Assembly: GCA_002707085.1 (NCBI GenBank)
Contig: PALY01000034.1
Coordinates: forward strand, 2,566-21,968
Length of the DNA: 19,403 bases
Direction: 5' to 3'
Origin: Deltaproteobacteria bacterium
GTDB lineage: Bacteria > Myxococcota_A > UBA796
The position numbers and the translations under genes are program-made. Below are positions 1 to 7,663 of this stretch, piece after piece; positions within the stretch are counted from its first letter, which is position 1, and the number at the start of each line of letters is the position of its first letter. Below the pieces are notes generated by a model. It was given only the letters and a program-made list of their open reading frames with translations. It was not told where the DNA came from and made no database searches.

Positions 1-7
1 AGTCAAT

Positions 8-370
8 ATGAACATGGACGTCACGTATAGAAATATTCGTCCTTCACCCGCACTAAAAGGAAGAGCGGAAAAGAAATTTGTGAAGGTAGCCAAACATTTG
101 CGGGAACCCATTGATGGTCACCTTGTTCTGCGGGAAGAAAAACACCTCAAGATCGCGGAGTTTACCGTGACTGGAAGCGGAGAGGTCTTCAAGGCCGAGG
201 AGCAAACTGGAGACATGTTTGCATCGATTGATGGCCTGATGACGAAACTCGAAAGGGTTGTGCGTCGACGAAAAGAGCGCAATTACGATCGTCTGCAGTC
301 AGGCTCTAGTGATGCGGAAGATGGCTTTGTACGGCCTTCCCGAGATGATGAGGATGAAATCGAAGCCTAA
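8..370 (+). CDS. hpf: Ribosome hibernation promoting factor, short form (HPF/RaiA/YfiA family)
   Basis: A 120-residue protein with the compact HPF/YfiA fold: an N-terminal strand (MDVTYRNI), then basic helices with several Lys/Arg (KGRAEKKFVKVAKHL) and a second basic helix (MTKLERVVRRRKER, about residues 78-91). Family members bind in the 30S decoding region and idle ribosomes in stationary phase. It lacks the extra C-terminal dimerisation domain of long HPF and instead ends in an acidic tail (DDEDEIEA), so it is a short form. ATG at 8 and ATG at 14 are both possible starts; the family often begins one or two residues before the first strand. The upstream gene and its ribosome binding site lie outside the window. 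The stop overlaps the hprK start (TAATG), so the two are probably translated together. Family assignment is confident; role in this organism is inferred. Confidence 0.88.
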   Translation: MNMDVTYRNIRPSPALKGRAEKKFVKVAKHLREPIDGHLVLREEKHLKIAEFTVTGSGEVFKAEEQTGDMFASIDGLMTKLERVVRRRKERNYDRLQSGSSDAEDGFVRPSRDDEDEIEA

Positions 371-1314
371 TGAGTGATGCAACTGGTATCTCGGTCCACC
401 GTTTGGTCGAGGTGAAGGACTCATTGGGGTTGAGTCTGCGTTGCGGGTCGGAGGGGCTACATAGGCGAATTTGCGATGTTGCAGTTCAAAAGCCTGGATT
501 GGTTCTTGCCGGCCTGCAGCGGCCGCATGGTGATGCAGTACACGTAATGGGGCGTGCAGAGAACGAATATTTGTCTGTCCGGCCAGAGGTCGAGCAGCGT
601 GAAATCTTGATGGACTATGTGCGGTCAGGTGTGCCGTGTGTGGTTGTTTGCTGGGGCCTGGTGCCGTGCAAGGTTCTCATGGAACTTGCCGATACACACG
701 GGGTGCCTCTGTTCACATCATTAAAGCCGACGGGCGAGTTTATCCGTCAATTGCAGCAGTTTCTATCTTCCGAGTTGGCGCCGAAAGAAGAGGTTCATGG
801 CGTATTGGTCCAGGTTCATGATCTCGGCATTTTGATTACGGGGGACAGTGGCATCGGAAAGAGTGAGACTGCGTTGGAGTTGGTGTTGCGTGGCCATCGC
901 ATGGTTGCCGATGATCGTGTCAGTCTGATGCGAACGGGTGATGATGTGATTGGGTCGGGTGTGGTGCCACTTGGCCATTTCATGGAAATCCGCGGTTTAG
1001 GGATCATTCACGCAGGGGATCTTTTTGGACAATCTGCGGTTGTAGAGAATGCTCGTGTCGATTTGGTGGTTGAGTTGAGGGATTGGAGTTCCGTGGAGCC
1101 GGACCGTACGGGAATAGATCAGCGTACGGTCAGCATCTTGTCTCTTGATATTCCGCACATACTCTTGCCGGTGAAGCCAGGTAGGAACATAGCAACCATT
1201 GTGGAGGTTGCTGCGCGCAATCAGATTCTGCGGAAGAGGGGGATCCGATCAGCCGCCCGATACGAGCAACTCATCATGGATCAAATGAAGGGAGCTGGGC
1301 CCAAGGACAAGTAG
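370..1314 (+). CDS. hprK: HPr kinase/phosphorylase
   Basis: A 314-residue bifunctional enzyme family that phosphorylates and dephosphorylates a serine of the phosphocarrier HPr, controlling carbon use. All hallmark parts are visible: an N-terminal receptor-like domain (1-130), the His-Gly motif (H143, HGVLV), the Walker A loop GDSGIGKSET at 158-167, the paired aspartates ADDRV at 180-184, and the family signature MEIRGLGI starting at 205. Length is normal (about 310-320). The start overlaps the hpf stop by one base. The 3' end overlaps the oppositely oriented nucleotidyltransferase by 34 bases. The partners often found downstream in proteobacteria (rapZ, an EIIA gene, ptsH) are not here, so its HPr must be encoded elsewhere. 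Confidence 0.95.
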   Translation: MSDATGISVHRLVEVKDSLGLSLRCGSEGLHRRICDVAVQKPGLVLAGLQRPHGDAVHVMGRAENEYLSVRPEVEQREILMDYVRSGVPCVVVCWGLVPCKVLMELADTHGVPLFTSLKPTGEFIRQLQQFLSSELAPKEEVHGVLVQVHDLGILITGDSGIGKSETALELVLRGHRMVADDRVSLMRTGDDVIGSGVVPLGHFMEIRGLGIIHAGDLFGQSAVVENARVDLVVELRDWSSVEPDRTGIDQRTVSILSLDIPHILLPVKPGRNIATIVEVAARNQILRKRGIRSAARYEQLIMDQMKGAGPKDK

Positions 1315-1850
1315 GTATGCCATTGTTCCGGCGTATTTAGATTCAACACAGCATCGGGCCAGTTTACGGCAACCTTGGATGCTGAAGAAAGTATCTGATC
1401 GAGACGTTCGTGGTGTAGCTGCTGCGAAGTTTGTTCAGCATCAATGAACACAGGGTGTCCAGTACGTTGCCCATATGTTGGAACGGATGGTGTTCCAGAT
1501 CCGATCAGCGCGTCTAGCACCTGTGCTGGAGCTGGAGGAAGATCGATGGGTGTAACGAAGGCGGGACCTTTCACGTTTTCAAGCCCGATACGCAGGGAGT
1601 CTCGCAGTTCGGTTTCTTTCCATTGGGTATTCAACACCACATGCACTCTCTCAGGGAGCACGGAAGAAATCGTGTTTGCATTGGCCCCCAGTACTACGAT
1701 GACCTGCTGGCATCGTTGTTCTAAGGCTTGAATATGGTGCAGAACTAGCGGTTGCTCTTTCCACTCAAGCAGGGCTTTGGGGTGACCCATTCTGGATGAA
1801 CCGCCAGCGGCAAGAATTACGCCGGTGATGTTGTGTTGCTCACTTTTCAT
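1281..1850 (-). CDS. MobA-like NTP transferase (MocA/MobA-type nucleotidyltransferase)
   Basis: A 189-residue protein of the MobA-like NTP transferase fold. The nucleotide-binding signature is intact at residues 13-30 (LAAGGSSRMGHPKALLEW, with K25 as the expected catalytic lysine), a metal-binding aspartate is in TPIDLPP (D103), and a TGHP motif lies near residue 130. Relatives transfer CMP or GMP to molybdopterin (MocA, MobA) or activate sugars; sequence alone does not choose, though length and motif best fit the MocA/MobA-like group. No molybdenum cofactor genes are nearby. It is divergent from the gene starting at 1890, with only 39 bases between the two starts, and convergent with hprK, overlapping it by 34 bases. 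No good ribosome binding site precedes the ATG at 1850. Confidence 0.82.
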   Translation of the reverse strand: MKSEQHNITGVILAAGGSSRMGHPKALLEWKEQPLVLHHIQALEQRCQQVIVVLGANANTISSVLPERVHVVLNTQWKETELRDSLRIGLENVKGPAFVTPIDLPPAPAQVLDALIGSGTPSVPTYGQRTGHPVFIDAEQTSQQLHHERLDQILSSASKVAVNWPDAVLNLNTPEQWHTYLSLGPAPFI

Positions 1851-1889
1851 TGCAGCATGTTACCGCCCTTCGCATGGGAGGTGTGAACC

Positions 1890-2693
1890 GTGTTTTGGGT
1901 TGTGCTGATGTGGATAGCATGTGCGCCACGAATGAACACCGCAGAGCCTGAGTCTCTGGTTGAACAGTTCCAGGTTCGGGTTGTGGGCGAGTTTGGACCC
2001 TTGCAGTTGCAGGGTGACGCGCCCACCACCCTTGCATTAGCTTCGCATGTGACGCTCAACTTGCGACTCCGTTGGGAGCCAACTCGGCAATTTCGAGATG
2101 GCTCAGTCGGCCGGTTGGTTGAATTTGACGAGGCCGAGATGGTGTCGCATCAGGAGGATAAAACTACGGTCGTTCCATTGGAGCTGGCGGGCCGAGCGGT
2201 AGAATTACGAACCTTCCCCAACGGAGAGGTGTTGGACATCTCTTGGATTAGTCGTGTTTCTGGTATCGGTCGTTCTATGGATGTTTTCGATGTCGTTTTC
2301 TCTGTATTATCGCCTTCGCCCCCAACACTAAACGAGGGCGAAAGTGTGAAGCGACGGATCATGTTGCCTTACCGTGACGAGAATCGAATACGATGGGACC
2401 ACAGCGTAAATGCCGTTTGGACACATGGTGGGGACGGGAAGCATGGTGACGCAGATGTGACCCGTATTGAGTATCTGGGTCCCTGGAAGACCGCGGGCAT
2501 GACACGAGGAGAGCCACCGCGGACGAAGTACGACGCCACAGGAAACGCAGAGGGTGTCATTTTGTACGACAAGCAGTCGCGGGAAATGGCTCAGCATGAG
2601 TTTGCCTGGACTCGACAGGTTCAGGTGATTGGCTCCCAAGGTGTGTTGACTCAGGAACAGTCCTTTACTGGAACGGTGGAGAGGCTCCCATGA
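1890..2693 (+). CDS. Hypothetical exported protein
   Basis: A 267-residue protein I do not recognise. The start is taken as GTG at 1890 because a strong ribosome binding site (GGGAGG, 1876-1881) sits eight bases upstream. The N-terminus (MFWVVLMWIACAP) is hydrophobic and probably acts as an export signal, although it has no basic residue before the hydrophobic run; the Cys at residue 11 is preceded by W-I-A, a poor lipobox. The rest is beta-rich in appearance with alternating hydrophobic residues, a run around RTFPNGEVLDISW, and no catalytic motif I can name. Its stop overlaps the next gene's start (ATGA), so it heads the seven-gene plus-strand run. Function unknown. Confidence 0.7.
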   Translation: MFWVVLMWIACAPRMNTAEPESLVEQFQVRVVGEFGPLQLQGDAPTTLALASHVTLNLRLRWEPTRQFRDGSVGRLVEFDEAEMVSHQEDKTTVVPLELAGRAVELRTFPNGEVLDISWISRVSGIGRSMDVFDVVFSVLSPSPPTLNEGESVKRRIMLPYRDENRIRWDHSVNAVWTHGGDGKHGDADVTRIEYLGPWKTAGMTRGEPPRTKYDATGNAEGVILYDKQSREMAQHEFAWTRQVQVIGSQGVLTQEQSFTGTVERLP

Positions 2694-3136
2694 TGATTCT
2701 TCTTCTACTTGGTGCCCTCCCGATGGATTTGATTGGGGCCCCGCTCCCAATTTATCTGGAGGACGCCGATGTTGCGGCAACTCTACAGAAGTTGACCCCT
2801 GAATTGAGTGCCTGTGCGGCGACGCTGGAGCAAACCCAGAGTGTTCATTTGAAGGTTGGACCGGAAGGCAAAGTTCAAGAACAACAATGGGGATCAGAAC
2901 CAACCCCAGATATCGACTGTTGGACCAAAGCAATCGAAGCACATGTCTTTCCCGCGCATCGGGACGAAACCATTGAGTTGAAGACGATTGTGTATGTTCG
3001 GGACGGGCGTACGTTCCTGTCTCCGCAGCCCGAATTCTTTGCTCGTGAACCCGGTCCGCTCATGTTGTTTGTGCTTCCTGGAGATGTTCCTGCAGCTCGT
3101 TTTAAAGAAGCCCTCCATGGTGAGGCCAAACAGTAG
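2690..3136 (+). CDS. Exported protein with AgmX/PglI-like C-terminal domain
   Basis: A 148-residue protein with a hydrophobic N-terminus (MMILLLLGAL) and a core domain that resembles the AgmX/PglI C-terminal domain of myxobacterial gliding and envelope proteins: a first Cys (C42, LSACAATL), a strand pattern VHLKVGPEGKVQ, a second Cys (C77, DIDCW) and a FPAHRDETIEL segment. The two cysteines are typical of that domain and may form a disulphide. In the family the domain is often at the end of larger proteins; here it stands almost alone. The ATG at 2690 overlaps the previous stop (ATGA), and a purine-rich GGAGAGG lies just upstream. The assignment rests on pattern only, so it is moderate. Confidence 0.6.
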   Translation: MMILLLLGALPMDLIGAPLPIYLEDADVAATLQKLTPELSACAATLEQTQSVHLKVGPEGKVQEQQWGSEPTPDIDCWTKAIEAHVFPAHRDETIELKTIVYVRDGRTFLSPQPEFFAREPGPLMLFVLPGDVPAARFKEALHGEAKQ

Positions 3137-3162
3137 TACACTGCACGCGATGGACGGATTGC

Positions 3163-5205
3163 ATGGGGAACGAAATGGGTGATGATGGGAGACTTGGGCC
3201 GATAGCTGCTCGCTGTCGGTGGGCGAATAGCGGATCGACAGTTGGCTCTAAAGTTCCAGAGCTTGTTTCTGTAGCACCCATGTTTGAACAGTGGTCCGTT
3301 GGAGATGGCCGGCCTCAATGGGTCAATCCCGTCACAGGCTTGGGTCATTTGGCCAGCTCTATCATTGAAGTGGTGGAAAGGGCCCGTTTGGGGGAGGTGG
3401 ACCCGATGGTTCGCGCCCGCGAGGACCAAGCCAGAGCTGACAATTTGGTGTCTGGGATGATTCAAGTGCTGACCAATCTTCCAACTGAAGGGGTTGTTGC
3501 TACGGTCGCTGGGGTGTGTCGGTTGATGCACTTGATTCTGGCTGGGGAGGCAACCACGCTCCAACAGTTGGACCCGGCCGTTGCTCGAAGAGGAAAAGCG
3601 CTTGGGGGAGAACTCGATAAACTGAGTGACGCTGCAAGAGGCGCAGTTTTATGCCGAGTTTCAGATTCAGTGTCTGCGCGTGTCAGTGCCGCGATAGCGT
3701 TGAGTGGATGTGCGGGTGATGGTTTGGTCCGTCGAATGGTTGCCAACCGGCTACTTTGGGCTGTGGACCACGAACGTTTCGATCCGACAACAGATGTACC
3801 GTTGGCCGCATCTGTTCTGGGTTCACCGTTGGATGAAAATGTCGTTCGCACGCTTCAAAGTGTGGTTGGGTGCGCGGTCGATGTGTCACGTGAAAGACTG
3901 AATGGTCGGAAGGTTCGACCCGCTGATTTGATGGTTGAACATCTTCTAAAGGACACGGTAGGCGACCCACTATTGAATGTGGGTGTTGGTGAAGTGCTGG
4001 TTCGGCTCTTGCCAGAGTTGATTGAACCCCGAGCGCTGAAAGGCAAGGTTGCGGATCATCGTCAGGCGAGCAGGTATTTGGAACACACTGCTGTTCGGCC
4101 GCTTACCGGTGCTTGGGATGAACTGATAAAAGCGTTGTCCAGCTGGGATGTAATGGGCAGTTTTGTGTCGGGTTTTGTTCCGGTCTGGCGCACAGAGAAA
4201 GGCTGGGCTTTGGAGCGAGAAAAGCTGACTGATTCGGAGCAGTGGTCATTGCGGATACCTCGGGCTGAACCAGACCGAGAACATACGGTGGTGGCCGTTT
4301 GGCTGGGTGGACTCATCGGTGCAGCCGGCGGTCACGCAGAGGCGCGAACGGCTGTTCAGCAGCGTTGGGCCGGATTGATTCCGGAGGCTGCGGTACATAC
4401 TTGGATGGCTGATCATGGCTTGGTTGTGTTTCAAAATTCGGCCGACGCGATTGGTTTTTCTCTTCGGGTAAATCGCACCTTTTTGGGGGCAGACGGACTG
4501 TTGGTGGCCAATGACATTCAGATCGCACTCCAGCCAGGCGCTCGAGTGAGTGTCGGTGTAGCCAAAGGGTCGATTTTGGGTGGATTTTACGATGGTGTTG
4601 TACGGATTGATGGTCCGGCTGTAGCAAGGGCTCTTGAGCTTGCGGCGGGTCAGATGCCCTCTCGGGTCAGGAATGATCCGCTGCAAATCAGGAGAATCAA
4701 TGTTGGTGACTTGGGATTGGAAAGCAGCGGGGTCGCATGTGCTAGGGATGTGGTGACGGATGCATGGAACCGGTGGCCTGGTTCACTTCATCGGTATGGG
4801 GATGGGCGTGATGTGGCCGGCGTTGCTGAAGACTTTGAGAGCTATCCAGTAGAAGGATGGGGGACGGTTTCGGAGGGCGTGGCATTGTTTGTTAGCCTCG
4901 GCACGTCTCGGGGCTGCGATGTGCTGGAAGTGGGCTGGTTTGACCCGCATGCGTTTCGTGATTTGATCGCTCGAGATCGCCAATTGAGGAGTGGTTTTGA
5001 AACAGACCATGGAGAAGGGCCAGATTTGGAAATCGAAGACGATGAGTCAGCGTTCGATACGGATATTCGGGACACTGAATTGGATACGCTAACAGAAGAT
5101 CCTTTCGCTTCAGACCAGGTATTTGGCGGTGTTTCCAAAGAAGCTTCTATAATTGAAGGGTGGACCGACATTGGTTTCGGTGACGACGACAAGACTGGAC
5201 GTTAG
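3163..5205 (+). CDS. Large hypothetical protein with degenerate nucleotide-cyclase-like domain
   Basis: A 680-residue protein, 26 bases after the previous gene. Residues about 60-340 are helical-looking without a recognised motif. Residues about 373-500 follow the pattern of a class III cyclase homology domain: a first strand HTVVAVWLGGLIG, a middle ADHGLVVFQNSADAIGFSL, and a final RVSVGVAKGSILGGFYDGVV followed by RIDGPAVARALELAAG, which match the usual GD-VF-A, vriGi-G-v-G-g and G-avn-AarL elements. The first metal-binding aspartate appears replaced (around G383) and the second may be D417. It is therefore likely to be non-catalytic. The last 90 residues are strongly acidic (EIEDDESAFDTD). 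No signal peptide is seen, so it is probably cytoplasmic. The start is uncertain: ATG 3163, ATG 3175 and ATG 3283 are in frame; ATG 3175 has a nearby GGGGA. Confidence 0.7.
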   Translation: MGNEMGDDGRLGPIAARCRWANSGSTVGSKVPELVSVAPMFEQWSVGDGRPQWVNPVTGLGHLASSIIEVVERARLGEVDPMVRAREDQARADNLVSGMIQVLTNLPTEGVVATVAGVCRLMHLILAGEATTLQQLDPAVARRGKALGGELDKLSDAARGAVLCRVSDSVSARVSAAIALSGCAGDGLVRRMVANRLLWAVDHERFDPTTDVPLAASVLGSPLDENVVRTLQSVVGCAVDVSRERLNGRKVRPADLMVEHLLKDTVGDPLLNVGVGEVLVRLLPELIEPRALKGKVADHRQASRYLEHTAVRPLTGAWDELIKALSSWDVMGSFVSGFVPVWRTEKGWALEREKLTDSEQWSLRIPRAEPDREHTVVAVWLGGLIGAAGGHAEARTAVQQRWAGLIPEAAVHTWMADHGLVVFQNSADAIGFSLRVNRTFLGADGLLVANDIQIALQPGARVSVGVAKGSILGGFYDGVVRIDGPAVARALELAAGQMPSRVRNDPLQIRRINVGDLGLESSGVACARDVVTDAWNRWPGSLHRYGDGRDVAGVAEDFESYPVEGWGTVSEGVALFVSLGTSRGCDVLEVGWFDPHAFRDLIARDRQLRSGFETDHGEGPDLEIEDDESAFDTDIRDTELDTLTEDPFASDQVFGGVSKEASIIEGWTDIGFGDDDKTGR

Positions 5206-5226
5206 CGTGAATAGGTGAGGTGACGG

Positions 5227-5742
5227 ATGCGTTTGTTGATGATGATTATGCTTGTTGCTTGTGGTGGGGACAAGGGAGACAGCGGTGGAGCCGAGGTCTC
5301 GGAACCTCCTGATGTGACGGGTAGATACAACGTGCAGATGTCGGCTGCGACCGGTTGTGAATTGGAGTCGTATTGGCTTGAAGAGTGGATTCCTGGTCCA
5401 CTCAAGATCGAAGGAAGCCCAGAAGCACTGACGTTCAACTTTGGTGAAGCTGGGATGGAATTTGGCGGAGCTGTCGACAACAATAAGAACTATTCATTTT
5501 CCGGTGAGGCAGAAATCACGCTGACGTTGAATGAAGACACCGGAAGCAGCGAAGTGATGGCTCGGCTTGAGGTGAGTCACGATGGCTCCTTTGACAAGCG
5601 TGGAGACTGCTGGGAGATGGATGGAAACTTTGAAGTCCGTGTCGATGAAAATAATGATGGTTTGGAGTCGAACGATTGCACCATCACCAGTCCGATTAAG
5701 GCAACCCAGATAGAAGGTGGAAGTTGCAACGGCATTCTTTAA
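5227..5742 (+). CDS. Small lipoprotein
   Basis: A 171-residue predicted lipoprotein. The signal peptide is MRLLMMIMLVAC with a lipobox LVAC, so C12 would be lipidated, and it is followed by the flexible GGDKGDSGG start that is frequent in Myxococcota lipoproteins. The mature part is beta-rich, acidic, and holds four further cysteines (TGCELES, GDCWEMD, NDCTI, GSCNG), which could make two disulphides. No enzyme motif is visible. AGGTGA precedes the ATG at 5227 with good spacing. The stop TAA overlaps the next start (TAATG), so the two are probably translated together; the next product is a likely outer-membrane protein, and the pair may work together at the cell surface. Confidence 0.78.
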   Translation: MRLLMMIMLVACGGDKGDSGGAEVSEPPDVTGRYNVQMSAATGCELESYWLEEWIPGPLKIEGSPEALTFNFGEAGMEFGGAVDNNKNYSFSGEAEITLTLNEDTGSSEVMARLEVSHDGSFDKRGDCWEMDGNFEVRVDENNDGLESNDCTITSPIKATQIEGGSCNGIL

Positions 5743-6437
5743 TGAATCGACTGATTCCTTTGGTGGCCTGTTGCTGGGCTGTGGACGTTCACGCGACTGC
5801 CATTGATTTGGGAGCCGGCGTTGATTTGGCGGGTGACCTTGCCGACGCCAAGGTGAAACAGGGTGCGAGTAAGATGAACGTTGGGCCGACCCTTCGAGTC
5901 CCTGTTCGTGTCAGTTTGCATCCCGTCGTGTCGATCCGTACCGATGGGTTCTTGTCGGTCCAAGGGGGGCAAGATCGAATTGAATGGGCACAGTACAACG
6001 GCGTCGTGGAGTATCAGTCGGATGACCATTGGACCATGTTGTCCCAACTTGGCCTAAATGTTGGGCCAGAGATTTCCCCTTGGTCGGAAAAGCCCATATC
6101 TCCGTATGCTGGGACAAATATTGGCATCGCCTGGGCGCGTCATTGGCATAGCTTTAAGGGGCCAAGTGCAGTGTTGTTGGACCCTGATTTGAACGATGTG
6201 GATTCAGGCTCCAACATCGACCCATACACCGACCAAACTGTGCCTTCTGTGGGACTCCATACAGGAGTGCGCTTCAAAGATGTTTTGCCGTTCGCCTTTG
6301 AGCTGGAATTGGGCTACAAGGTCGCGTTCATGCGTGAGGCGGAGCTTAAGAAGGCTCGCCCGACGTTGCAGGCGAAGCGGACAGCCTATGGCTACAACCC
6401 GGTTCGTGTTGGCATCAACGCTGTGTTCCCGCTGTAA
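5742..6437 (+). CDS. Outer-membrane beta-barrel-like protein
   Basis: A 231-residue protein when started at ATG 5742, which overlaps the previous TAA by one base; an in-frame TTG at 5724 would add six residues but would place the charged MQRHS ahead of the signal peptide. The signal peptide is MNRLIPLVACCWAVDVHATA with probable cleavage after the A-x-A region. The mature protein has repeated alternating strands (LRVPVRVSLHPVVSIRTDGFLSV, YAGTNIGIAW, PFAFELELGYKVAF) and ends in VGINAVFPL, consistent with a small outer-membrane barrel. Aromatic residues are frequent. No family is recognised. Its place between two lipoproteins in one transcription run supports an envelope role. Confidence 0.68.
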   Translation: MNRLIPLVACCWAVDVHATAIDLGAGVDLAGDLADAKVKQGASKMNVGPTLRVPVRVSLHPVVSIRTDGFLSVQGGQDRIEWAQYNGVVEYQSDDHWTMLSQLGLNVGPEISPWSEKPISPYAGTNIGIAWARHWHSFKGPSAVLLDPDLNDVDSGSNIDPYTDQTVPSVGLHTGVRFKDVLPFAFELELGYKVAFMREAELKKARPTLQAKRTAYGYNPVRVGINAVFPL

Positions 6438-6448
6438 GGACTGGAATC

Positions 6449-6970
6449 ATGAAGCTGTATAAAGTAAAAATCCCAGTAATCGCAAACGTGGTTATCGAGA
6501 CCCTATGCAATTCAGGCGCCATCGAAGTGGAGCCCGAAAATCGTCCAGAAGCAGAGATTGATCTGGTGCGGATTATGGAAACATATTCCCGCAGAGATTT
6601 TGATTTGCGAGATGCTGTGAAAGAGTACATGGCGAGCCATTCAGTGCCGTATGACCGTTATGGGCGTACGAGAAGTCGAATGGCGCAAGAGTGGGGCCAC
6701 CCCACAGGCGATGACGTCCAACGCTACCTTGCAAGGCAGTTCGTTGAGTGTTTTATGATCTCCAACTTCGTGGAAGAGGTCTACCATGACGACAAAGACA
6801 TCTACAAAGCTGTCATTGATATCGTCTGTGAACATGATGTGGATGAACGCGCCCTTCGTGATGAGGCTCGTTCAAAGATTGCCAATGTGGCTGAAGGCAC
6901 CGTCGACTACGAAATCGCGATGTCGAAGGCCATGAAAGAAGTCAAAAAGCGGCACGGGCTTATTTCCTGA
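6449..6970 (+). CDS. DUF507 family protein
   Basis: A 173-residue soluble protein matching the DUF507 pattern: an opening MKLYKVKIPVIANVVIETL, a central acidic and helical stretch, and an end DEARSKIANVAEGTVDYEIAMSKAMKE followed by a short basic tail. Single DUF507 domains are about 90 residues; this length suggests two related halves (about 1-85 and 100-173), as in longer members of the family, though I have not aligned them. The function of the family is unknown. No signal peptide. AAGGA lies upstream of ATG 6449, 11 bases after the previous stop. The gene is followed directly by the next lipoprotein gene, with its stop at 6970 and the next ATG at 6971. Confidence 0.75.
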   Translation: MKLYKVKIPVIANVVIETLCNSGAIEVEPENRPEAEIDLVRIMETYSRRDFDLRDAVKEYMASHSVPYDRYGRTRSRMAQEWGHPTGDDVQRYLARQFVECFMISNFVEEVYHDDKDIYKAVIDIVCEHDVDERALRDEARSKIANVAEGTVDYEIAMSKAMKEVKKRHGLIS

Positions 6971-7663
6971 ATGTCTCTCCTGATTCTCTTGGCCGCTGTT
7001 GGTGGCTGCGGATCGGATCGAACGGAAGAAGTCTCCTCTAAACCTGAAGTGCAGGTGGCGATGCCTGAGGCGCAGGAAGCCGCACAGGCTTCAAAGACGG
7101 TAGAGCCGTCGTCGGTTGGTTCAACAGCGCCGGTTGTTCGTCCTGCGACGGGAAAGTCCGAACGGGTAGTGTTGGTTTGGGATGGCATAAGCAATCTCCA
7201 CAGAAGTTTCTTTCTTGATGCTTCGGCGGTAGAGCAACTTGGCAGAGACATGGCAGGCTTGGTGAAGCCGCCGGCGAATGTACACATCAGTTTCGACATG
7301 GATCGTCACATCGGTCGCATACAAGTAAAGCTCTTACCCGAGACTGCCATCGGCCTGTCAGTCGGTGAGGGTGAGGTGGTCAAACTGGCCTCGATATCTC
7401 CGCTGCTACAAGGCCTGGCCCGATATCGGTCATCTGTTGCGGCTCGGTATGACACCCGTGTGGAAGCATTTCGCATCGGCATCGACTCATACAGGGGTCT
7501 TACGCATTGTCGTTTTACTGCAGCAGGTCCTCTACCTCCGGATGGAACGGTGGTTTCTGGATGTGTAGAATTGAATGGAGTTTCTACCTGTGGACAGCCG
7601 GTCGATGGTGGTCTGTTGTATTCATTAGAGAATGCAGCGAAAATACGAGATTGCCTTCGTTAG
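6971..7663 (+). CDS. Lipoprotein of unknown function
   Basis: A 230-residue predicted lipoprotein: MSLLILLAAVGGC gives a lipobox VGGC with C13 as lipid site, then an Ala/Pro/Glu-rich linker to about residue 65 and a globular domain with strands RVVLVWDG, ANVHISFDMD, HIGRIQVKLLPE. Cysteines late in the protein (THCRF, SGCVE, STCGQ, RDCLR) suggest two disulphides. No family recognised. The signal has no basic residue before the hydrophobic core, and no clear ribosome binding site precedes the ATG, which follows the DUF507 stop without a gap; translation is probably coupled. It is the last gene of the plus-strand run. Its stop TAG shares bases 7661-7662 with the stop of the convergent sigma factor gene. 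Confidence 0.75.
   Translation: MSLLILLAAVGGCGSDRTEEVSSKPEVQVAMPEAQEAAQASKTVEPSSVGSTAPVVRPATGKSERVVLVWDGISNLHRSFFLDASAVEQLGRDMAGLVKPPANVHISFDMDRHIGRIQVKLLPETAIGLSVGEGEVVKLASISPLLQGLARYRSSVAARYDTRVEAFRIGIDSYRGLTHCRFTAAGPLPPDGTVVSGCVELNGVSTCGQPVDGGLLYSLENAAKIRDCLR

Noticed and set aside
1851..1889. Divergent promoter pair in the 39-base gap
   Set aside because: Too short for two promoters and no clear boxes; promoters, if any, must lie within the coding sequences.
2328..2942. 204-residue open frame on the minus strand
   Set aside because: It lies opposite two well-supported plus-strand genes with a good ribosome binding site and ATGA overlap; its product has no motif and low-complexity Ser/Pro/His content.
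2875..3564. 229-residue open frame on the minus strand
   Set aside because: Antisense to the AgmX-like and cyclase-fold genes, crosses their junction, and has the composition of a shadow frame.
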